Assembly (NCBI GenBank): GCA_009602735.1
Contig: WELA01009367.1
Coordinates: 74,628 to 138,627, forward strand
DNA from: Mesotaenium endlicherianum
Taxonomy: Eukaryota; Streptophyta; Zygnematophyceae; Zygnematales; Mesotaeniaceae
DNA: 64,000 nt
Direction: 5' to 3'
Shown piece after piece: positions 12,130 to 22,945 of this stretch. A model generated the notes under the pieces. The model made no database searches and was not told where the DNA came from. It was given only the letters and a program-made list of their open reading frames with translations. The stretch's first letter is position 1. Each line of letters opens with the position of its first letter. Made by a program: the position numbers and the translations under genes.

Positions 12130-14545
12130 TAGACGCAATTCAATGCATTGTGTCATGATTTAGGATCTACCTACTGAAGATTTTAACGAACATGTGACGA
12201 AGGTTGAGAGATTTTAGAAAGTATATGTGTACTGGACTTAGCATCCTATCTAATTTTCCACACAAGTTTTGAAAAACTTCAAAGTAACATCCGCTTACAT
12301 ATATAAATATTTTTTATTGTTTACTATTTTCTTAGGTTATTTTATTACATTTACAAACATTACGATAATTTTATCTCATGTCAAGAAGTTTGTACACCTT
12401 TTCATCAAAAGAATGGTTACTCTTTGATTGCATGGGTTGCGTCAAGTTTTGGGCATGTACCTTCTTTGTTTTGGGTGTTGTTTTGGGGCTATACTCCTGT
12501 TTGGTCCGTGATGGTCGGGGTTGAGATTTTGGCAAACCGCGCGTACTTTATTGGTTCAATTTCAAGTTTCAACTAACCACGACTTTTTGGCTCGAGCCCA
12601 CCAGAATCATGTTTTTGGCATACCACATATGTTTGGCGGGCCATCTGGCTTTTGCAATACCCTCAAGTGTGCATTTGCAATACCCTCAAGTGTGCAGTAG
12701 CTGTTGTTTGGGTCTTAAATGACTATAGTTACCTATCAATTTTGTTTGTGAATGGGGCAGAGTGCCCTAGTGGAAGCTTACCAACTCACAAGGAACCAGA
12801 CTAGTTGCAGATTTACTCAAAAGTGCAACGGCATATCAATAAGAAAGTTTTGCAGAAAAACTGAACGATTTAAGTAGCAAGAAGTGCTCACAAATAAAAC
12901 ACAATGAAAGACCTCATCATTATGTACCCTTAAAAATTTTCCAAAATTGAAAATTAATAAGTAACAAAGAAGTTCTTTTCATTTATAGTTTCCCGACCTA
13001 ACTTCTATTCTCTAGGAGGGAGGGCCGCTTTGTAAGTGTTTGTCAAATTGCCCCTTCCTGAATGATTGAGAGTATGCCAGATCAGCCTAATCTGACATGT
13101 CGGGTCGATTTGTCGTCCACATGCACTGTATAGAATTCTCTTGATTCTTGAACGCGCTAAGGAGATCCGAAACTTTTAATATGTTCAACTTGGTCGGCAC
13201 TCCGCGTCAGCCAAAATTGGGTGAAGGTTTGAATTCACTCTAACAGACCAGATTGTTTCACACCGTTGGTCAACTCCTTGAAGTTCATACTCTCCTTGAT
13301 GATTGACACAGGTGCAAGGACATACCTCCTAGATAAAGCGTCTGTCGGGTTAATCCTCACGGGTAAGTACTCGGTCTTGTGGTCGTGTTGCAGAAAATCC
13401 ATCCACCTTTCCTGTCTTGATGTCAATGTTGGCTGCGTCATAAACTTCTCCAAGCTCTTGTGATCAATCTTGATGAACACCTTCCGGTCGTCCGGAACAT
13501 CGCCAAATTAACAAGTGTAAACTCCTTGCTTCAAAAACATCTCCTTTGGCCTGTAACACCTAACATATGCACGCATGCCTACTCGCAATGGCAAAACCTA
13601 TCAACCATAATATGAGAGAATAGCAAAGAAGACTCGGAATCAAATTCCAACATTGCACTCAATCGTCTACAGGAGAGCAGCAACTGCCTCTGCCGACGGC
13701 TCTGACTCTATTTGCAAGTCATGTGGTGTACTTTTGGTTCGTTATCATGACCAGCTTTTACTGAATTTGTTATGGCATCTTTGTTTGTGCACCAACTTGA
13801 GCGAAGTAGTTCGTCAAGAACTTGACACGAAAGGTTGGTGGTGCTTTATAAACAAAATTTGACCCAGACGACGGTGGTACACCAAAAACTCCACCCTTGG
13901 TTTGCCAAAACGTTGTTCTAATCTAAACAGGATTGGTAGTTTCATATAGTCAATTAAGACCCAAACAACAGCTAAGGCACACTTGAGGGTACCGTAAAGC
14001 CAGATGTCCCGTCAAACATATGTGGTATGCCAAAAACAAGATTTCAGTGGGCTCGAGCCAAAACATCGTGGTCCGCTAAGAACTGAAATTTGAACCGATG
14101 AAGTACGCTAAAAAACCTGTGACCAAAATCTCCACCCGGACCATCTCGGACCAATTAGCAGATAAAGCCCCAAAACATCACCCAAACCAAAAATTATTTA
14201 CATGCCTAAACTAGACGCAACTCATAGGGTCAAAATATACTATTTCTTTCGATGAAAGATGTAGAAGTGTGAACAGAGTATTCGATACGAGATGAATTCC
14301 ACGTTGTTTTGATGTTATATCAACAACTTACGAAAGTGGCATGTCACATAAAACGTTGATCTTTGTGAGCGGATGTTACTTATGATCCCAAGTTTTTTCA
14401 AACTTTTTGTGGAAAAAATACTAGGATGCTATGTTCAATATACATACACTTCTCAAATTCTCTCAACCTTCATTGCATGTTCTCCAACACCTTTATTGTT
14501 AGGTGTAGGAAAGTGATCACTATCGAATGGTTTAATTGTACTCAG
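12130..14545. mobile_element. Long-inverted-repeat (foldback or MULE-like) element
   Basis: Two divergent arms of about 600 bp lie in inverted orientation: roughly 12,130-12,745 and 13,930-14,545. Shared blocks, with one arm reverse-complemented, include AAGACCCAAACAACAGCTA, AACATATGTGGTATGCCAAA, GTGGGCTCGAGCCAAAA, AGCGGATGTTACTT and CTCTCAACCTTC. The spacer of about 1.2 kb holds gypsy fragments. No transposase is visible inside, so it is probably non-autonomous. A 23-bp tandem duplication sits in the left arm at about 12,650-12,696. Long terminal inverted repeats would fit a Mutator-like element or a foldback element; I could not define a target-site duplication. Confidence 0.65.
13235..13480 (-). 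pseudogene. Ty3/gypsy RNase H fragment
   Basis: The minus-strand translation reads IDHKSLEKF, then LTSRQERWMDFL, then PTDALSRR. This is the end of the RNase H domain of gypsy polyproteins, with the distal conserved Asp in DALSRR. It is only about 60 codons long and has no neighbouring RT or integrase. Next to it, at about 13,540-13,605 (+), is a leader and gag-start remnant resembling 21,300-21,390 (MPTRNGKTYQP against MPTRSGRAYQP). It is debris inside the inverted-repeat element. Confidence 0.8.
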
Positions 14546-14565
14546 AAAAATTTCTCGATCGCGGC

Positions 14566-16065
14566 CAAGAAGCATGAGCGCAGAATAATCAGCACGCCTA
14601 ACGTCGCATTTTTGGATAATTTGCAGGGGATTGTGCTCGTCAACACTCAGGCGCCGCAGCGCATCATGTTCGACGCAGAGGCGCAGCCAATCCTCATCAA
14701 CCTGTGCTACTTCCGTCAGTTGGGGCTCTCTTTGGCCAACCTAGAGGACTAGCCGACGCACATCAACACCGCGGCCAGCACCTCCGAGTCCGTCACTGGA
14801 CGCATAAGGCTGGCGCTGCTGTTCACTCTCCGACCAGGCACGCCAGACGAGGAAACCATTCACCGACACGCGCTCGTCACTCCTTCACAGTCCTTTGACG
14901 TGCTCCTGGGGCAGGATGTGCTCTTTCCCATTGGCGCCGCGGTCGACAACTGGGCGGAGCGAGTCTTCTATCGGCCTGACTGGCGGTCGGGAGGGACTCG
15001 TACAGCATCCTTGGCACTTGCCCATCGACATCGCCGATCGCCGTCCGCCGGTGTCTGCACTCTACGGCTTCATGGGCCTTGGCGACGGGCGACCAATGGC
15101 CAGACAAGGGAGGATCCGAGGACGAGGAGATCTCCGTGGGAGTGGACCTGCTCGAGACACAGGATGAGGAGCCGAATTTGCCTAGCGCAGAGCTCCACCT
15201 CACGCCACAAGAGCAGGCAAGCATCCTGGCAACCCAGAACAGGTAGTAGATCCAAATTTGCGCAGCATACAGTGCTCGCATGCCACAAATGGCGACCGAT
15301 GCCATCGCGGCCCTCGTCGTCGCCAGTACGGCCGTCGCTGCCGCGACCCTGGCGCGGCGATCAACAGCTGCTGCCACCACCGCTGCCGTTGCGCCCAAGC
15401 CTCAACCGGCCGCCTCGTCCTCACGTAGCAAGCCTTCGGGAAGGTCATACGTCCACGTGCGTCACGACGTGCTCGTGGGCGTGGCCATTCAGTACAACAT
15501 GGACTCTCAACCACCATCACAGGACGCATTGCACCAGACCAGCGAATCCTGGCCGCACGTCACGACCTCCAAAGAGGAGACCATGCGACAGGCAGCTTAC
15601 CCCGGCGCGTCAGACGATTGGTCCTTCACGAGCGCCGAGGAGGAGGAGGAGCAGTGGGAGCAGTATCCAGACGAGGTTGCAGAGGAGGTTGACGAGCAGC
15701 CTTCAGAGGAGCCTCCGCCACCTACGCCCACGGCACATGTCCGGCGCAAGCCTACCGGCCCGCCAGGCTTCAGCGACCTCTCTCATCAGGCCGCAGCCCG
15801 GTCTCGCAGTACTCGCGCCGACGCAGCTGGGCCCAGCCGTCCCGTCTCCCACGACTGCTCAACGAGCAACAAGTGCCGCGATACCGCGCACTTGTTTGCC
15901 TCAACTAGAGCCGCAGCCGCTTCTTCCAACGCAGCCACGTCACGTCAGCCTCCGCCCAAGCCTAGGAGCAGCATCCGCGGTCCACTGCGCACGGGCCCGT
16001 CCTCGTATGCTGCTCGGCCCTTGCGATTTGTGCACCGTACCTGGCCGCCTATCGGGTCCTCCTGA
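14566..16065 (+). pseudogene. Copy A: degenerate retropepsin and linker
   Basis: Retroviral-type aspartic protease remnant. The block corresponding to copy B's FDTGAQPVLI reads FDAEAQPILI, so the catalytic Asp is kept but the Thr-Gly of the DTG triad is lost. In-frame stops include TAG at about 14,750 (copy B has TTG, Leu) and TAGTAG at about 15,246. A frameshift near 15,000 leaves the downstream linker in the 15,280-16,065 frame. That linker is Ala-rich, then acidic (DDWSFTSAEEEEEQWEQ), then Pro-rich (EEPPPPTPT). It has diverged in parallel with copy B, so the linker is a real part of the element. Confidence 0.8.
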
Positions 16066-17135
16066 GAGGGGACTCCTCTGCGCGAGACGCAGCGTAGACG
16101 CTCGCCCACTCCACTTCGTGAGACGCGGCGAGCACGCTCGCCCGCTCCGCTTTGCGCCACAAGGCGCGGCCAATTGCTCACGCCCCTACGTGACGCGCGA
16201 GAGCGCACTCCTCTACGTGAGCCGCGAGCTCGCTCCATCACGTCTTCATACGCCGACACGCGGGAGCAAGGGGGCACGCCGCCCTTCCGCCCAGCCGGCG
16301 ACGACGGCCATTCCGCTGAGGCGCACTTTGCCCTGTACCCTGGTCCTGCACTACGGCGAGCCGGGGTCTCGCGCAGGCACATCGCTGGCGACGGACCATC
16401 GAGATCGCCGCCTCAGAAGGTGGCCCGCACAGGCGGCAGGCCACTCGACCTCACACATCGTTTTCAGCAGCCGCGCGTTCAGCTCGCTCCACGCGTTCAG
16501 CTCCGCCCGCGAGGCCAGCTGGCCCCGCGTTAGGTCGTTTGGCCTCGGCAGCTGGCCGCCAGCCCCGAGCAGTCGGCTTGCACGGTCCCTGCTCAGGCCA
16601 TGCTTGAGAGCCAGCGCGCCTTCTTCGATCCGCACCCTCATCTGCCCTAGCGTCCTGTGCTGGACCAGCTGGCCCATGCGGCCTCGCATCACGACGACTG
16701 TGCTCAGCGCGACCGCTGGCAACAGTTGTGCGTTTGCGAGGCTCGGCGTCAGGCCCGAGCTGTTCCACCTGAGGCCCTGCAGGACGCACTCCTGAGGTGG
16801 CGCGCCTACCAGGCCCACGCGCACGAGGAGCGCCCGCTGCCGCTCACTGACAACATACCCAGGCTCACACGCAACTACGCCGAGCGGGCCGTGGCCACGC
16901 TCCGCATGGCGCCTCATCAGCACAGTGCCAAGCGCACATACCCGCCGCTCGCTCAGCTTGGCGACCCAGCCATGGGGTGTCGCCCGCTCCCGACGCCTAT
17001 CTGTGCCGACCGGCTCGAACGAGCGTCCCAGCGGCATTGTGCTCGTAGAGCTCTTTGCCGGGATCGCCACAGGGTTGCTGGCCGCCTTACAGGCCGGCAT
17101 TTCCGTGCGCCGCTATGTGTACATTGACCCCAACC
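16066..17135 (+). pseudogene. Copy A: Arg-rich linker, pre-methyltransferase region and methyltransferase start
   Basis: About 16,070-16,533 encodes degenerate TPLRE/ARS-type repeats. About 16,600-17,035 encodes the conserved stretch before the methyltransferase (DQLAHAASHH, DRWQQ, RMAPHQHS, GCRPLPTPI). A frameshift near 17,030 leads to ELFAGIATGLLAALQAGI, methyltransferase motif I (SAM-binding loop). Homology is lost after YVYIDP, where hAT2 begins. Confidence 0.75.
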
Positions 17136-18607
17136 CTAGTTATGGGATACGCACGTATTGGTCAACCGCCGCCGTAGAACGCGACGTATTACGGCGTTAT
17201 TAAAAAATACGTATAATACAAACAATTGGTAAATAAAGAGACTGACTTTGTTATCTTCAGGCCGCTCTATTTGTACTTATTCATTTCAAAAATGTTTGGG
17301 CTCACGCGACATTTTGTGCACGTACGGACTGTCCAACTGGATCAGGTCGCGCGAGTGAGAGACTTAATTTCATCCAACCGTCGCAATGACCTTTTTCGAT
17401 GATGGACAGTAAGTCAATACGTACTCGACGCTCGTCTGTTGAAGTCATTCGTAACTCTTTTAATTAACAGGTTGCAGGTTGTGGCAAAAACTAAACTTCA
17501 GCCTTCAGCTCATAGACGGAATTGTGGACTCTACACTCTACAGGGGCTTCTCGACCACTCCCGACCCCCCTCAAATTAAGAAAGACCAATACAAACAGCC
17601 ATTATACGTGAAAAATGATATAATATAATGTGTGTAACATGTCAATGTCCTTTACATGGCACGTGCTTCATTGCTTTAAAAAAATTAGTGCAGTGTTTTT
17701 GATTTTTGATTTTTCATGCCCACATTGAATCATTTGCATGTATTATACTTCAGGCTTCTCCACTTAAGATTTTAATGTAGCTGTTGTCGCAGCGATGTTG
17801 TATGTACAAGTTGTCACCATGTTGTTACTTGTAATTTGTGTTCCAAATGTTCATCTCCAACCTTTTGCAAATAGTATATTTTAGTAAGAGCCCTATCTGA
17901 GTGCACACCGTAATGTACAATTTAGATTTGAAACTGTTATTCTTCCTTGAACTAGCATAGGCTACACCCTACATGATGCATCTCCTACTGCATGATAAGT
18001 TATTAACAACTAGACAATGTGACTAGGAACACCATGATTATGAAATGTGCTGGAGCCTGGTAGCTTGCTTAGTAAGTTATTAAATTCATCGAAGTAGCTT
18101 ATTCATTGAAGTACAACAGGTTTCTTAACAAGGTGAGCAATACATATGATTATAATGCTAAGTGTAAAGTGCAGTGCATGTCATGAAGCTATGCAAGTAA
18201 ATGAATGAGCTAAGAGAATCTCATTGGAATTTCAAACTTTCAGCGACAACAGGTCTACAATGTAGAACAATGGACAGTTTGCGAGCACCCCATTGAGTAA
18301 CCAAACTTCAAGCCATGCATACAAATTGTCAAAGAGTAAGTACTACATAATGAAAAAATGGCAAGTAGAATACTTAATCAAATATTATATACAATATGTA
18401 CGCATAGTACAAGCTTCATAGAGCTCTACTTAGCATCCCAACTCCCACCTACACAACATCATCCTCTGAATCTGGAGTCCCAGATTCAGATTCTTCTTCA
18501 AAGACAGGTGCAATATGCCTGCACGGAGTTCTCTTGACCCCACCCCTTTCCATTCCTTCAATTAGCCTGAGGTGAGAGTGGACCTTCACCAATTTCTCAG
18601 CTCGAGA

Positions 18608-19315
18608 CTATTTCAATCGATTCCATTTCTTATTGTGAACAAAATCATACTCCGACCAGTTCCTCTCACAAGAGCTTGCTGAGGACACCAAACCAAGAAC
18701 TTTAATTGCAAAAGTTTGCGATTGAGGAGTGTTGGAACCATGACTCTTCCACCAAAAGACTCCAGACTTAGGCTCTGCTTCCTTGTCTGCCTTAGGGTTG
18801 TTAAAACTGAAACCCACCCTCCCCTTGTATTGCTTATACTGCTCTCGAATAATATCCTGCTCCTCAGCATCAGGGACTACCTTGTGCAAAGTAGAGTACC
18901 ACCCCTTCATGACCTCCTCATTAGTATGCTGCTCATGATCTTGGAAGAGAGGGTGTAGCATGTACCCAGCTGCATGCAAAGGTGAATGGAAAAAATCCCA
19001 CCTGACCTTGACAATCTCTACCAACCTGTCCAGCTGCTCCTCTTCCAGGTCTTCATCCAGCGCCTTGATGAAATCTTGTAACTCAGCCATGGCATTGTAC
19101 ACCAGACCCATGGCAGGTTGGTTCCCATCCTCGGAGAAGCTTCACCAGCCTCTCGGTGACCTTCAACAGCACCTCCACTTTGTCCCAAAAGTCTTCCTCA
19201 CCGACTACAGCCATCGCTACAAGATAGTCTTTCTTCTGTGCAGAAGAAAGGCCTCTCACATGCTCTTTCCAAGCATCCCGCAGCAACATGACCTGCAAAG
19301 ATTGCTTCACCTGCA
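18608..19315 (-). pseudogene. hAT2 transposase, C-terminal part
   Basis: Two open frames joined by a frameshift near 19,100. They read, in minus-strand order, SAQKKDYLVAMAVVGEEDFW, then RWDFFHSPLHAAGYML, FWWKSHGSNTP, and CERNWSEYDFVH. These match the hAT C-terminal dimerisation region, including the Trp residues and the catalytic Glu of CERNWS. They align with the same parts of the hAT1 transposase. Upstream exons with the BED finger and the first Asp residues are absent. A splice acceptor (CTCCTTGCAG) precedes the fragment at 19,316. Confidence 0.88.
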
Positions 19316-19329
19316 AGGAGCATAAGAAG

Positions 19330-20290
19330 CAGGACAAAGTAAATAAGTGCCAATATAACAGCAATCAAAAGGCCCATAGCAGCACAAACAACAGCCACAA
19401 ACAGCCATAGCAAATCCACTAGCAGCATTAATAAGTAGCATAGAAACAGCCTTAGCAAGGCCCAATAGCAACACTAATAACATGCACATAAAACAGGCAC
19501 AACAGACACCTAGAGAAGCACAAAAAACAGCCATAACAGAGGCCCACAGAAGCACAAAAAACAAGCAAAAAAAGGCCAAAAATAGCACTAATAAAAGGCC
19601 ACAATATTGGCAGAAGAAGACCCTATATCAGCACTTATAAGAGGAAAAACATAAATCCATTTGAAGGCTCTATAGCAGCACAAAGAACAGCAAAGGAAAC
19701 TCCATAAAAGGCCTTGTAGCAGCACACAAAAGAGCAAAACAAATAGCCATAAAAAGGGCCCACACAAGGAAAAAAGAAAGCCATAATAAAGCCCCACATA
19801 AGCACTAGTAACACACGTCAACACCCGTAATGAAGCCACATAGAAACTCTACTAAGATCCACATAAACAACCATAAGAATGAAATATAGCAGCACTTATA
19901 ACAGGCTGAAAAACAACCAATGAAAAGCCTTCTCAAAAAGGCCATAACCAGGCCCTATAGCAGCACTCAAAACAGCAAAAAAAACAACCATAAAAAAGCC
20001 TTATTGCAGCATGTTCAGACCAAAAAAACAGCCATAAGAAAGGCCCACACAAGCACTAGTAACAGGCACATAAAAAAGCATAATAAAGCCCCATATAAGC
20101 ATCAGTAACAGACACATAAACAGCCTTAAGAATGACCCATAGAAGCACTACAAAAACACAAAATAACAATCATGAAAGAGAGTCATAGTAGCACTAACAC
20201 AAGGCATAAAAATAGTCATACCACAGCCAAGAGCACAACAAAAAGTAGCCATTAAAATAAACCATAAGAATTCCCAATATCAGGATAAAA
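19330..20290. repeat. Degenerate ~45-bp A-rich tandem array in hAT2
   Basis: About 20 diverged units of roughly 45 bp share the pattern ATAGCAGCACTAATAACAG, then CACATAAACAGCCATAA, then AAGGCCC. The array lies upstream of a splice acceptor for the transposase fragment, so it probably sits in an intron. Confidence 0.8.
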
Positions 20291-20296
20291 AACAGG

Positions 20297-21298
20297 TGTC
20301 ATGATTTGTTAAGTCGAGGTTGACGTACAAAACCAAACTCTACGTGTGTGAACCATCAACCTAGGAAGACCACTTTGCATTGACTTTACGCATCCATATG
20401 TTGACCTTCTCTAGATTTCCGAGTCATCAAAGTGTAGCGCGTCGAAGCATCTTCCAAATGGCACCGGTTTCGCGTCATTTGGCAAATTATGGAGCGAGAT
20501 AGACGCGATCTAGTCCGCACTCCTTTCGGCACCTAGCGGAACCACACCAATTGGCCAGCTTGTGACTCCATGCACCCAAAGGTGACAATGTTCACTATTC
20601 GTGACCCCAAGTACCCCTAGCTTTGTGCGCACAAATCCGCGAGCCCTTTAGAATACATAAGACTTGCATTTCCATAGTATAAGTGCATCATTGAGGCTAT
20701 AACTTGGTGACTGCATCACCTACTCCTAGAGGAAGCTTCCTCAAGTTCCAGATTCGCTTTTGAGGCGCTATCTAGGTAGAACTACCCGAGGTATGCTCCA
20801 CCAATGAGAGACACTTAGCATATTCTACGTGCTTTGCTTTGATTGGTTTGAGTTATGCTTAGCCTATAGGAGTGCTAGTACATGCCTTGTACACATTAGT
20901 GGACATAGGAGAGCCTCCCAGAATGACTACATGCATTGGATCCGCCGCATACGACGCCGGGTTTTCAGGAGTAAGTGCTAGAGATGTCTCTAGAGGAACA
21001 TCTTTTTAGAAGTCCCATTATGCCAGTTGTAAGTCACAGAGATTATCAGTAAAGCTTACACTTTTATCTCTTGTGTTTTCAGGACCACTTAGTGTCTCTC
21101 TTGTGAAGAGCAAGCCTTGCTGGTTTCCAATCATTAGAAGAACTTCACAAGTGGTGAGCAAAGTCACAGCTTATACCCCCTGCCATAGGACTACTTTTGA
21201 AGATCACGATGTGCTCCCAGTGATCTTTTGGGCTAGACTGCATTAATTGTTTTCCTACCAGATTACAGTCTTGAGGTGCTCACTCTGGAGAGTACACA
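20297..21298 (+). repeat. 5' LTR of gypsy copy B
   Basis: It starts TGTCATGATTTGTTAAGTCG and runs to about TGGAGAGTACACA. The same sequence family occurs at 9,294 (+) and 54,526-55,763 (-). Homology with the minus-strand copy ends just after GAGTACACACTCCTT, which sets the 3' boundary to within about 10 bases. I could not identify a primer-binding site with confidence. Confidence 0.75.
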
Positions 21299-21354
21299 CT
21301 CCTTACTTCTAAAAAGATCTCTCTTTGCCTGCACGCAATTAGAATCTTCAACGT

Positions 21355-22945
21355 ATGCCTACCCGTAGTGGGCGTGCTTACCAGCCTTACTAGGAAGGGG
21401 TTAGTGGAGGAGACTCAGACTCCGACCTCAGTACTGTCACTGAACCCTCTGAAGGGGAGCAGCCGGCACTCGTGCTTCCTGTAATTGTCCCTGAGCCGTC
21501 TTCCCAGTGGGCTCACCACGATCCCTGGTATTCCGTGGCAGGTGACCACGAGGTCAAGACTGACAGGTCCTCCCTCTTCCGCTTCAGCGGCAGGCCAGGA
21601 ACCTGTGATCTGGATGACACAATCTCAGAGTTCGAGGCTGAGTTCGTGACCGCAAGGCTTAAAACGCCCGCGCTCACTAAGGTGTGTGTTCTATACGCTC
21701 ATGCGCTATCTCCTCTACGAGGCCCGTGACACATTTCGTGAGAAGGGTGACGAGATCTACGCACGCACAGAGCTTGTGGGGGAACCCCCAGTGGAGACCC
21801 TCCTAGCTGATCCGGTCAAGGCCTTCGGGGTCGTCCTCAGGAAGGAGTTCCAGGCCGCGACCAAAGAGAAGGTGTACGAGCTGCACCACTTCTTCCGCCG
21901 CAAGAACGAGATGATCCGCATGATGTACCGCCGCTTGACGCACCTCCGCCGAGACGTTGGCACCGTCACTGACCGGGAGGCAGCGGAGATTTTCTTGCGC
22001 GCCGTAGAGCCACGTTTGAGGGAGCGAGCCATGGCCCCTCTCATCTACCACATCGGCTCCGAGTACTCGCTGGAGGATGCTTACCTCTCAGTAGAGAAGC
22101 AGAGCTTGGCCGCCGCACGGAGCAACATTAGCGACCGTGTAGGCCTCGCATCCACGGGCGTACGCCAGGAGTCTTTGGTGCTGCCATCCACGACGATGCG
22201 CCCAACTCCGGCTCGCCAGCTCCAGCAGCAGCAGCAGCCTCAGCGCTCTCAGCTGTCCCAGCAGACCCAGCAGCGCGGGGCTCCGCGTGGCCGCATTTCC
22301 ATGGCCGCCACGACGAGCGACCCCTGTTGGTCTTGCGGGAAGACGGGCCACTCTCGCTAGAACTGCACTATTGCGCAAAATGGCAAGCCCGGTGACTGTA
22401 CCTACTGTGGCAAGGCCGGCCACCTGCAGATTGTATGCCTGCAGAAAAAGCGCGATGTCGAGAACGGACGCGCTCGTGACGGCCCTGCGCCAGCAGCAGG
22501 ACTGCGAGGCATGCGTAACCCTCGCACGGGTGGACGCCCCTCGATGACGGCAGCCTCGGCTACGATGGACGCCGCGCTGACCCCCGGAGCCGATTACTAC
22601 AGTTTCAACGACATCAGCGACGCCCTCGTAGAGGCCAACGCAAAGATCGCCAGACTCCGCGGTCTCGTCGTCACCGACAGTTACGACGCGTGCGGAGCCC
22701 TCTTCGCACGCGCTCCGTCGTCAGACGCTTCAGCTCCGACAGCTGGCGCAGCTCTGCGCAGCTCCTGCGCACTTTCACGACGTCGACACGTGGCAGCCCC
22801 AGAGGCTGGCACCTGGCGTTATAGCAGTGCTGCAGCCTCGCACGCGCCCGCCCCACGACAAAGCTACGGCGACCAGTGCCGCAGACGTCTGCGCAGACGC
22901 TTTTGCCAGATTTGCGCACTCTGCGCTGACACCCGTCAGTAGCCT
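21355..22945 (+). pseudogene. Copy B gag (capsid and CCHC nucleocapsid)
   Basis: The start MPTRSGRAYQP at 21,355 is supported by a related start in the fragment at about 13,569. A capsid-like helical region (EFQAATKEKVYELHHFF, YHIGSEYSLEDAYLSVEKQ) is followed by a Gln-rich stretch and two CCHC zinc knuckles. The first is C-W-S-C-GKTGH-(4)-C near 22,326-22,367 and the second C-T-Y-C-GKAGH-(4)-C near 22,398-22,440. Gag coats the RNA and assembles the particle. Defects: TAG at 21,391, a frameshift near 21,680, and TAG at 22,358 inside the first knuckle. The acidic and Arg-rich tail runs on to about 22,940. Confidence 0.85.

Larger units (their letters stand above)
14566..17135 (+). mobile_element. 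Gypsy element with methyltransferase, copy A (5'- and 3'-truncated)
   Basis: It is collinear with copy B from 25,350 onward: protease, acidic linker, Arg/Ser/Pro-rich linker, pre-methyltransferase region, then the first methyltransferase motif. Homology begins near 14,566, next to the inverted-repeat element. It stops at about 17,130 inside the methyltransferase, where hAT2 begins. Multiple stops and frameshifts make it non-functional. Confidence 0.85.
17136..20296 (-). mobile_element. hAT2: hAT DNA transposon, cut at its 5' end
   Basis: The left end (CTAGTTATGGGATACGCACG, then TATTGGTCAACC) resembles the right terminal inverted repeat of hAT1 (CAGGGTTACGCCGTACGCCG, then TATTGGCCAACC). The transposase fragment is on the minus strand, and a degenerate tandem array lies upstream of it. 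The right end is replaced by the copy-B LTR at 20,297, so the second terminal repeat is missing here. Bases 17,220-18,600 are AT-rich and non-coding. Confidence 0.75.

Noticed and set aside
14900-16795. 631-codon plus-strand ORF in gypsy copy A
   Set aside because: It is out of frame with the protease and linker conserved in copy B. It is an Arg/Pro/Ser-rich shadow of GC-rich DNA.
15945-17100. Long minus-strand ORFs in gypsy copy A (and similar ones in copy B, 22,936-25,144)
   Set aside because: They are antisense shadows of GC-rich coding DNA with no motifs and no conservation of frame between copies.
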